Shown in pieces: positions 28,365 through 35,525 of a stretch of DNA of 35,525 nucleotides. A program made the position numbers and the translations under genes. How positions within the stretch are numbered: the stretch's first letter is position 1; the number at the start of each line of letters is the position of its first letter. The notes under the pieces were generated by a model. It had not been told where the DNA came from. It worked only from the letters and a program-made list of their open reading frames with translations, and made no database searches. This DNA is from Sulfuricurvum sp. (GTDB lineage Bacteria > Campylobacterota > Campylobacteria > Campylobacterales > Sulfurimonadaceae): positions 1 through 35,525 of the forward strand of contig JANTHE010000006.1 in assembly GCA_024762585.1 (NCBI GenBank), given 5' to 3'.

Positions 28365-29432
28365 ATGGCAGCAATCTCAGCAGCAATGGTAAAAGAGCTG
28401 CGTCAGGCGACTGACGCGCCGATGATGGACTGTAAAAAAGCGCTGACGGAAACCGACGGCGACATGGAAAAAGCCAAAGAGTGGCTCCGCGAACGCGGCG
28501 TTGCCAAAGCGGCGAAAAAATCGGACCGCGTTGCCGCTGAAGGCGCGGTCAGTGTTAAAGTCGCTGACACCTTTGCATCGGCATCTTTGGTCGAAGTCAA
28601 CTCCGAAACGGACTTCGTTGCGAAGAACGAAGGCTTCCAGGCCCTCATGGGCAATACGATCGCACAGATTTTCGACAACAAACTCGGCAGCGTCGAGGAG
28701 CTGATGGAAACCGGCTACGAGACCGGAAAATTTTCGGAGTATTTCACCGAGACGGTCGCCAAAATCGGCGAGAAGATCGAAGTACGCCGTCTGATCACGA
28801 TTGATGCTGCCAAAAACGGCTGCGTCAACGGTTACGTACATGCCAACGGGCGTGTCGGTACGCTGGTGGCCTGCGTCTGCGACAATGAAAAAACGGCGGA
28901 ACTGATGGCACCGGTGATGAAGCAGGTAGCCATGCATGCCGCGGCAATGAAGCCGACAGTGTTGAGCTATAAAGATTTCGATCCCGCATTTGTCGAGGCG
29001 GAAACGGCCGGACGTATCGAGGCGATCAAAAAAGAGAACGAAGAGCGTGCACGCATGAAGAAGCCGCTGCTCAACGTACCGCAGTTCATCAGCCGCCTGC
29101 AGCTGACCGATGCAGTCATCGCGGAAGCAGAAGCGAAGATAAAAGAGGAGCTGGTTGCTGAAGGCAAACCTGAAAAGATTATTCCGAATATTCTGCCGGG
29201 AAAACTCAAGCGCTTCATCGAAGACAACACGACGCTGGACAAAGAGCAGGCCCTGCTTGATCAGAACTATGTGCTCAACGACAAGCTTACCGTTGCCGAA
29301 GCGGTCGCCGAAGAGGCGAAAAAGCACGGCGGTACGTGTGAGATCGTCGAATTCGTCCGCTATGAAGTCGGCGAAGGCATCGAGAAAAAAGAAGACGACT
29401 TCGCTGCCGAAGTCGCCGCACAGATGGCGTAA
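28365..29432 (+). CDS. tsf: Elongation factor Ts
   Basis: [44 protein letters not shown]. Confidence 0.98.
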   Translation: MAAISAAMVKELRQATDAPMMDCKKALTETDGDMEKAKEWLRERGVAKAAKKSDRVAAEGAVSVKVADTFASASLVEVNSETDFVAKNEGFQALMGNTIAQIFDNKLGSVEELMETGYETGKFSEYFTETVAKIGEKIEVRRLITIDAAKNGCVNGYVHANGRVGTLVACVCDNEKTAELMAPVMKQVAMHAAAMKPTVLSYKDFDPAFVEAETAGRIEAIKKENEERARMKKPLLNVPQFISRLQLTDAVIAEAEAKIKEELVAEGKPEKIIPNILPGKLKRFIEDNTTLDKEQALLDQNYVLNDKLTVAEAVAEEAKKHGGTCEIVEFVRYEVGEGIEKKEDDFAAEVAAQMA

Positions 29433-29467
29433 GCGTTTCTGCGCTTCGCTGCTTGCAGTGATACTCT

Positions 29468-29500
29468 AAAACTAACCCAAAACTAATCCAAAACCAACTA
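29468..29500. repeat. Three 11-bp tandem units AAAACTAACCC/AAAACTAATCC/AAAACCAACTA
   Basis: Direct reading of the spacer upstream of the ABC ATPase gene. Confidence 0.75.
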
Positions 29501-29510
29501 TTATCTTTTT

Positions 29511-30155
29511 ATGAAACTTATTGAAGCCCGGGGGATCGCCCACCATTTTGACTATCCGCTTTTCAATGACATCAACCTGACGTTGGAACCGCACGATTCC
29601 ATTGCGATTGTCGGAGTCAGCGGCAGCGGAAAGTCCACACTGCTGCACATTCTCAGTACGCTGTTGCGTCCCGATCATGGCAGTGTGCAAATGCTTGGTA
29701 AGCCTGTTGATTCTCTGGATAATCGGCGTTTGGTCCAACTGCGTCGTGATGCGCTTGGCATTATTTTCCAGTCGCATTATCTATTCAAGGGTTTTTCTGG
29801 GATGGAGAATCTTGAAGTAGCATCGATCCTTTCAGGGGAGCCCGTGGATGAGGCACTGCTGAAACGGTTGAAAATAGATCAGGTGATCGGGCAGAAAGTC
29901 ACTGAACTTTCCGGCGGCCAGCAACAGCGGGTATCCATTGCGCGGGTGCTGACCAAAAAACCGAGTATCATTTTTGCCGATGAACCGACCGGCAATCTGG
30001 ATGCGGAAACAGCGGATGAAGTGATGGCGCTCTTTGAAGACTATATATCTGCACATCAAGCGGGTCTGGTGCTGGTCACTCATGAGTCTTCGCTTGCCAT
30101 GCGGTGCAAATATGTCTATAAGCTGGAAAATCAGCGATTGGTGCCATTAAAGTAA
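29511..30155 (+). CDS. ABC transporter ATP-binding protein (LolD/MacB-like)
   Basis: [57 protein letters not shown]. Confidence 0.92.
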   Translation: MKLIEARGIAHHFDYPLFNDINLTLEPHDSIAIVGVSGSGKSTLLHILSTLLRPDHGSVQMLGKPVDSLDNRRLVQLRRDALGIIFQSHYLFKGFSGMENLEVASILSGEPVDEALLKRLKIDQVIGQKVTELSGGQQQRVSIARVLTKKPSIIFADEPTGNLDAETADEVMALFEDYISAHQAGLVLVTHESSLAMRCKYVYKLENQRLVPLK

Positions 30156-30619
30156 TTTTCGCACTCCTGGCGCAGCAGCTGAATCGTTTGCGAAAACAGT
30201 GAGGAATCATCACAAAAAAGAATGCCGTAATTATTGCGAAAACTTTCACTCTCAAGTGTGCCACTGACAAAACAGGCATCTGATTTTTCGGCCGCAACAA
30301 TTGAAAAACCGAGTGGCCTGTTATGAGACAGCATACAAGCACTGACTGTTTGGTACATCGCCCAGTGTGATGCCGTTTTTATTGAGGTTGTTATCAATAA
30401 TACACGCTGTTTTTCTTTAATTTCATGGCGAAGCGCGCGTTGAAGCTGTGTGTCGGACAAGCTGTCCGTAACTATAATCAGCATAGAATCAGCATGGCGG
30501 ATCACTCTATTGATTTCATGACGTGCATCATGCCATCGATGCGGAAGAAGATAGGCAGATTCAGCCAAGAGTTGGAAGATCAAAAGAGTGAGCATTACAA
30601 CATACTTCATAGGATTCAT
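30131..30619 (-). CDS. Exported protein, possibly a PLD-like fold without a clear HKD motif
   Basis: 162 aa, N-terminal hydrophobic segment, YLLPHRWHDARHEINRVIRHADSMLIIVTDSLSDTQLQRAL...QRVLLITTS. Confidence 0.65.
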   Translation of the reverse strand: MNPMKYVVMLTLLIFQLLAESAYLLPHRWHDARHEINRVIRHADSMLIIVTDSLSDTQLQRALRHEIKEKQRVLLITTSIKTASHWAMYQTVSACMLSHNRPLGFSIVAAEKSDACFVSGTLESESFRNNYGILFCDDSSLFSQTIQLLRQECENYFNGTNR

Positions 30620-30670
30620 GACGCTTTTTTGTTACAATGCTATCACAACACATGCCCAAAAGGGAAACCT

Positions 30671-31405
30671 ATGACTATTGCGCTGCTCAACACCACTCCT
30701 ATCGTTGAAAAGCTCGTTGAACGCCTGGCGCAAAAGCGTGGGGATATGCTGATTGATACGGGAGATGGCGGGCAGGCCGATATTGTGATCGTCGATGACA
30801 GTGTAGCACAGAAATACGATGCTGATGCCGCTGGCGAGCTGGGTCGTTATACACTCTATGTGGGGTCACGTTTCGATGAGATGCCCGAAGGGTACGATGC
30901 AGTGCTCGGAAAGCCGTTTTTACCTGACGAACTGAACGGATTATTGGAAAATGCAGAACTGGAATTAGGCGCATCCGTAGACCGAAGCAATATCTTCGAT
31001 GCAGATGAAGCCGCTGCCGCAATTACGGCAGATGCAACGGCAGAGGAGCCGCTTTTCAATCCTGACGATGTCGATGAGCTCAAAGCACTGCTCGAATCCG
31101 TGGAAACGGAAAGCACGGAAGATGTGCTGAATGCGACCGAACTTGAGGCACAGATTGAATCGGCACTGGACACGATGGAGCCTGATGCATGGGAACAGCC
31201 GATTGAAGAGGTGCTTTACGATGCCAATGCACCGCAGCAGAGGAGCAGCAGCAAAACGCCGGATAAATTTGAGGGAATTGATTTGCATGCACGCGGTGTT
31301 GAAGCGCTGCAGGATCTTATGTCGATTCTGAGCGACGAGTCGGTAGCGCGTGCGCTTAAGGAGATGGGTGTACGCATCGATATATCATTCGGGGAGAAAC
31401 GATGA
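30671..31405 (+). CDS. Acidic hypothetical protein
   Basis: ATG 30671 start MTIALLNTTPIVEKLVERLAQKRGDMLIDTGDGGQADIVIVDD; overlaps the gmk start (ATGA). The 30425 ORF start would overlap the opposite-strand gene. Confidence 0.75.
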   Translation: MTIALLNTTPIVEKLVERLAQKRGDMLIDTGDGGQADIVIVDDSVAQKYDADAAGELGRYTLYVGSRFDEMPEGYDAVLGKPFLPDELNGLLENAELELGASVDRSNIFDADEAAAAITADATAEEPLFNPDDVDELKALLESVETESTEDVLNATELEAQIESALDTMEPDAWEQPIEEVLYDANAPQQRSSSKTPDKFEGIDLHARGVEALQDLMSILSDESVARALKEMGVRIDISFGEKR

Positions 31406-32022
31406 AAAAAGACGGCGGGGCGATACTGGTGCTCTCTGGACCCAGCGGGGCGGGGAAAAGTTCGCTGATCAATACGGTGGCAGAAGCGATCGGACCTTTT
31501 TATTTTTCCATTTCCACAACGACGCGCCCAATGCGCGAAGGAGAAATTGACGGGGTGCATTATCACTTTGTCGATGAGGCGACGTTCAAACAGGAGATCG
31601 AAGAAGAGTACTTTTTAGAATATGCGATCGTGCACGGGAATTATTACGGTACATCGATCAAGCCGGTGAAACAGGCGCTTGGCGAAGGGAAACTGGTTAT
31701 TTTCGACATCGATGTGCAGGGGCATGACGCTGTTCAGCACCGCATGGGAGATATCACGACTTCAGCGTTTATTACTACCCCGACTTTGAGCGAACTTGAA
31801 CGGCGTCTAACTGCGCGAGCGACAGATGCGCAAGCAGTGATTCTTAACCGGATCGATATGGCTAAGCGTGAAATCCAGCGTATGAGTGAGTACGATTATA
31901 TTATAATAAACGACGATCTCGACGAAGCAGCAGAGGTATTGGTTTCTGTTGCGAGAGCTGCAAGACTGAAGGTTCCTACACTGATGATCAATGAATTTGT
32001 TCAGCAGTGGGAAGCGAATTAG
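31402..32022 (+). CDS. gmk: Guanylate kinase
   Basis: GAILVLSGPSGAGKSSLINTV, FYFSISTTTRPMREGEIDGVHYHFVDE. Confidence 0.96.
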   Translation: MKKDGGAILVLSGPSGAGKSSLINTVAEAIGPFYFSISTTTRPMREGEIDGVHYHFVDEATFKQEIEEEYFLEYAIVHGNYYGTSIKPVKQALGEGKLVIFDIDVQGHDAVQHRMGDITTSAFITTPTLSELERRLTARATDAQAVILNRIDMAKREIQRMSEYDYIIINDDLDEAAEVLVSVARAARLKVPTLMINEFVQQWEAN

Positions 32023-32079
32023 CCTTTTTTCGCTATTATTACATTTCCAAAATAGACAAAACAGAATCAAGGATTTATA

Positions 32080-32316
32080 ATGGGTATGCCAAGCGGAACT
32101 GAACTGTTGCTGATATTCGGGATCATCGTCCTGCTGTTCGGTGCGAAGAAAATCCCGGACCTGGCCAAGGGAGTCGGCAAAGGGATTAAGAACTTCAAGA
32201 ACGAGATGAAAGACGATGCGCCAGAAGAGGTTGCGTCGAACGAGGCAACCAAAAAGGTTGAAGGCGGTGAAGCGGCGACAGCTGACGCGCATAAAGAAAC
32301 AGAAAAACAGGCGTAA
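32080..32316 (+). CDS. tatA: Sec-independent translocase component TatA
   Basis: [46 protein letters not shown]. Confidence 0.95.
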   Translation: MGMPSGTELLLIFGIIVLLFGAKKIPDLAKGVGKGIKNFKNEMKDDAPEEVASNEATKKVEGGEAATADAHKETEKQA

Positions 32317-32321
32317 CGCAT

Positions 32322-33917
32322 TTGAAACAGCGTGTGTCGGTGCTTCTCAAAGCGCAGTTTGAACGTGACGTCGTTCTGGAAAAGCCCAAAGATCGTTCGT
32401 TCGGCCATTATGCTACCCCTATTGCTTTTTCGCTTGCCAAGGAGTTGCGCAAATCTCCGATGGTGATTGCAGATGAATTGGCTTCTTCATTCGGTAATCA
32501 TGCCATGTTCTCTGCCGTCGAGGCGACCAAGGGTTATATCAATTTTCGTCTTTCCGAAGCTTTTATGGATGAGTATGCCACCTGGGCGCTCGAGAATGAA
32601 ACATTGTTCGGCCACGCAGAGCGAGAAGGCAGAATTTTGCTGGAATTCGTCAGCGCGAATCCGACGGGACCGCTGCATATCGGGCATGCCCGCGGTGCGG
32701 TGTATGGCGATACACTGCTGCGTCTTGGGCGGCGATTGGGGTATGACATAACAGCGGAGTATTATGTCAATGATGCTGGAAACCAGATCGATCTGCTGGG
32801 ACTCTCCTTGCAGCTTGAGGGACAGCACAGTGTACTCAATATGGAAGTGGAATGGCCGGAGAAGTACTACCGCGGCGAATATATGACAATCCTCGCGGAA
32901 GAAGCACTTAGTGCCTTTGGCAGCGACATTCTCACCAATCCCGACCGCCAGAAGGAGCTCGCGCTTTGGGCCAAGGACAAGGTGATGGAGCTGATCGTTT
33001 CAGACCTGGGCGATGCGAATATCCATTTCGACACTTTTGTCAGCGAGGCGTCGCTCTACGACGACTGGGACCGCGTCATGAAGAAACTTGGTGACGGCGT
33101 CTTTGATAGCGAGGGCAAGCTCTGGCTTCGTTCGACGGAGTACGGTGATGAAAAAGACCGCGTCGTCGTACGAGAAGATGGCCGCCCGACTTATCTCGCC
33201 GGCGACATCGTCTATCACAACCGCAAGTTCGAACAGGGGTTCGATCACTACATAAATATCTGGGGCGCTGACCACCATGGCTACATCGCCCGGGTCAAAG
33301 CTGCGGCGCGTTTTTTGGGATACGATGCGGAAAAACTGGAAATTTTGCTCTCTCAAATGGTCAGCCTGCTAAAAGACGGCGAGCCGTATAAGATGAGCAA
33401 ACGCGCGGGTAATGTCATTTTGATGAGTGATATCGTCGAAGAGATCGGTGCGGACGCACTGCGCTTTATCTTTGCCAGCAAAAAAAGTGACACGGCGCTC
33501 GAGTTTGACGTCGAGACACTCAAAAAGCAGGATAACTCCAATCCGGTCTACTACGTCAACTACGCCCATGCGCGTATTATGACGATGCTCTCCAAAAGTG
33601 TACTGGAAACAGAAACGATTATGGCCTCGGAGCTGAAAGCTTTGCATGCTGACGCCGATGCGCTTCTGTTCGAGGCACTGCTGCTGCCCGAGGTCATCGA
33701 AGATGCCTTTAGCTCCCGGCAGGTACAAAAACTGCCTGATTACCTCAAATCTCTCGCGGCACGGTTGCACAAGTTCTACTACGATCACCGGATTATCGGC
33801 ACCAAAGATGAAGCCAAACTGCTGAAATTGATGCTGATGGTCGCGCTCTCAATCCGCACCGGCCTCTCCCTGATGGGAATCACGGCCAAAGACCGCATGG
33901 TCGCTGACGAGAAGTAG
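32322..33917 (+). CDS. argS: Arginyl-tRNA synthetase
   Basis: FVSANPTGPLHIGHARGAVYGDTLLRLGRRLGYDITAEYYVNDAGNQ; C-terminal LSIRTGLSLMGITAKDRM; TTG start. Confidence 0.97.
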   Translation: MKQRVSVLLKAQFERDVVLEKPKDRSFGHYATPIAFSLAKELRKSPMVIADELASSFGNHAMFSAVEATKGYINFRLSEAFMDEYATWALENETLFGHAEREGRILLEFVSANPTGPLHIGHARGAVYGDTLLRLGRRLGYDITAEYYVNDAGNQIDLLGLSLQLEGQHSVLNMEVEWPEKYYRGEYMTILAEEALSAFGSDILTNPDRQKELALWAKDKVMELIVSDLGDANIHFDTFVSEASLYDDWDRVMKKLGDGVFDSEGKLWLRSTEYGDEKDRVVVREDGRPTYLAGDIVYHNRKFEQGFDHYINIWGADHHGYIARVKAAARFLGYDAEKLEILLSQMVSLLKDGEPYKMSKRAGNVILMSDIVEEIGADALRFIFASKKSDTALEFDVETLKKQDNSNPVYYVNYAHARIMTMLSKSVLETETIMASELKALHADADALLFEALLLPEVIEDAFSSRQVQKLPDYLKSLAARLHKFYYDHRIIGTKDEAKLLKLMLMVALSIRTGLSLMGITAKDRMVADEK

Positions 33918-34026
33918 CCTCTCTCTCATCACAGCATTACCACGGTAAAGCCCCCTGTTTTATTAGCTTCGGTCTGCCGAAGCGCATCAATCAATCATAA
34001 AAACTGTCGTTTTGCACTCCTTGAAA

Positions 34027-34230
34027 GCCGCCCTGGTGGCAGTCGTGCCGGGAAGGGCGAGCGTTTTGCAAAACGACGATTTTCTTTTGGTACTTCTCTT
34101 TGTAAAAAGAAAAGTACGGGAGTAGCAACGCTTCTGAAAGTATTGCCACTTTTTTAAAAAAAGTAGCGCAAAAAGCGGCCTTTCGCGATTCGCTTCGCCC
34201 TTCCCGGCGGTTAGACGCCTCCAGGACGGC
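34027..34230. repeat. ~204-bp inverted-repeat element between argS and the DUF167 gene
   Basis: Arms share a perfect 14-mer GCCGGGAAGGGCGA (34047-34060) / TCGCCCTTCCCGGC (34195-34208) and extend imperfectly to GCCGCCCTGG / CCAGGACGGC; internal ACTTTTTT/AAAAAAGT hairpin. Confidence 0.8.
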
Positions 34231-34339
34231 TGACAAAGATCGCGCTCAAGGCCAAGAGTCCATTGATCGATGCGCTTCGATATCTCGAAGCTTTTGTTCG
34301 TAATGAGATTCGGTTCCCGAACTCATTTCTGCGAAGCCT

Positions 34340-34618
34340 TTAACGCTCTACCCCATCCGGCAGCAGTCTGGGAGATTTGACCCGCACCCGTTTATGTTTC
34401 CCCAGCTCTCCGGATTCTATGATTACATCTCCCTTGGCGACCTTGCACATCTTTGCCAGTAGCGCTATGATATGTTTATTGGCTTTGCCGTCTACCGGCG
34501 GGGCAGTGATGCGCAGTTTGCGCGCTTCACCCATGATTTCAGCCAGTGCGTTTGAGCTCGCTTTGGGTTGAATGCGCAGATGTAAAATGAGATCATCGTT
34601 ATCGAAATCGTACCACAT
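34340..34618 (-). CDS. DUF167 (YggU-like) family protein
   Basis: LILHLRIQPKASSNALAEIMGEARKLRITAPPVDGKANKHIIALLAKMCKVAKGDVIIESGELGKHKRVRV. Confidence 0.92.
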   Translation of the reverse strand: MWYDFDNDDLILHLRIQPKASSNALAEIMGEARKLRITAPPVDGKANKHIIALLAKMCKVAKGDVIIESGELGKHKRVRVKSPRLLPDGVER

Positions 34619-34651
34619 GTCGCAATTATAGCGCTAGTAAGGGAGAACAAG

Positions 34652-35041
34652 ATGAAATCCGTTTTCATGATCGCAGCATTCGCTATGGTACTTTCGGCGC
34701 TCACCCGTGAAGAGTGCAGCGGGATGCTGGAGCGTTTTAATGCTGTCGAGTTGGCCTACGACGCTGCGGTGCTATCCAAAGTGGCGGCCCCAGCCACAGC
34801 TGAGGCAATCACCCGTTTTCGCAAAGAAGGTAAATATATTTACAATACCTGCAAAGACAAAATGAGCACTACGCGTTGGTATATGCTTGGCAAGAAAGTA
34901 AACGATTCCAAAGCGGATATTGCAAAATTAAGACTTGAAAGTGTATCGGAGCTGACGCAGTATGCCATCACGCATCCGCCCGTGATCATCAAAAACCTCT
35001 GCGGTACGATTAGGCAGGGCATTCATTTGCCCCCAAAGTGA
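34652..35041 (+). CDS. Small exported Cys-containing hypothetical protein
   Basis: Signal peptide MKSVFMIAAFAMVLSALT; three Cys residues in the mature part. Confidence 0.7.
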   Translation: MKSVFMIAAFAMVLSALTREECSGMLERFNAVELAYDAAVLSKVAAPATAEAITRFRKEGKYIYNTCKDKMSTTRWYMLGKKVNDSKADIAKLRLESVSELTQYAITHPPVIIKNLCGTIRQGIHLPPK

Positions 35042-35046
35042 CAATT

Positions 35047-35406
35047 ATGAAAAAAATAGTCCATGCCGCCGTACTGCTGCCTTTTTTGCTTTGGTCTGCC
35101 GACTGTAAAAAACTCGAATCGGATTTTGCCGCATTGGATCAAGATTATCGTATGGCGCGTACCATCAAGTCCTCAACGAAGCGGTACGACTACTATTACC
35201 GCTATATTGTTACGGGGGCGGAGCTGATGACACGGTGCCGCACGGATCGAAGAAATTACAAATATACGGAGATCGTCCGAAAACTACGGGCTGCTGAACG
35301 TGAACGTGCCGGACTGCGACAGGCGGTCATTCGCGAGCAGTGGAAATTAAACCATGTCAAACCGATTGTCAAATACGTTTACCAAAATTGCACCTATTCC
35401 AATTGA
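35047..35406 (+). CDS. Small exported Cys-containing hypothetical protein, likely diverged paralog of the upstream gene
   Basis: Signal peptide MKKIVHAAVLLPFLLWSA; Cys spacing similar to the upstream gene. Confidence 0.7.
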   Translation: MKKIVHAAVLLPFLLWSADCKKLESDFAALDQDYRMARTIKSSTKRYDYYYRYIVTGAELMTRCRTDRRNYKYTEIVRKLRAAERERAGLRQAVIREQWKLNHVKPIVKYVYQNCTYSN

Positions 35407-35439
35407 AGCCCGGGTGCGCTAAAATACGCTTCCGCATTC

Positions 35440-35515
35440 GTCCTCATCGCTTAACTGGATAAAGCAGGGCCCTCCTAAGGCCTAGCTCGAGGTTCGAGTC
35501 CTCGTGGGGACACCA
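35440..35515 (+). tRNA. tRNA-Arg (anticodon CCU)
   Basis: GTCCTCA...TGGGGAC acceptor stem, anticodon loop CTCCTAA, T-arm GAGGTTCGAGTCCTC, encoded CCA. Confidence 0.95.
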
Positions 35516-35525
35516 GAAAACTTAA

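Noticed and set aside
28377-29327. 316-aa ORF antisense to tsf
   Set aside because: Shadow ORF of tsf.
30425-30670. Upstream extension of the acidic protein ORF
   Set aside because: It overlaps the opposite-strand exported protein gene; ATG 30671 fits better.
33991-34236. 81-aa minus-strand ORF over the inverted-repeat element
   Set aside because: It translates the inverted-repeat element; no independent sign of protein selection.

Overview
The window looks like a chromosomal segment of a Campylobacterota (Epsilonproteobacteria, Sulfurimonas-like) bacterium; this assignment is inferred from gene content and protein style, with no database search. The left ~2.1 kb is an insertion-sequence graveyard: the end of a GT2 glycosyltransferase gene, a doubly deleted IS30-family remnant, a 51-bp perfect palindrome made of two IS-like ends, a frameshifted IS3-family transposase, and a decayed moeA fragment. 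From ~2.1 kb on it is mostly a dense housekeeping region: rsmE, a HerA-like ATPase, rpmE, rsmI, a SpoU/TrmH methyltransferase, a class I aminotransferase, hom, an orphan molybdopterin/formate-dehydrogenase-like subunit, a YraN-family gene, trxA/trxB, dapB, purF, a TIGR01212-type radical SAM protein, hisIE, an SPFH/prohibitin protein, ilvE, a truncated hemoglobin, an aldehyde dehydrogenase, bcp, a DUF3373-like porin, rpsB-tsf, a LolD-like ATPase, gmk, tatA, argS, and tRNA-Arg(CCU). No CRISPR array, rRNA or recognisable complete defence system was seen. The most noteworthy material is non-coding or poorly characterised: two same-strand ~183-bp intergenic repeats with a long hairpin, four same-orientation copies of TTTAGAGRTGCCC in spacers, a ~204-bp inverted-repeat element downstream of argS, heptamer repeats in spacers, possible r-protein leaders, an acidic tract in a porin-like protein, and two tandem small secreted Cys proteins. 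None of these is proven to be a new system.
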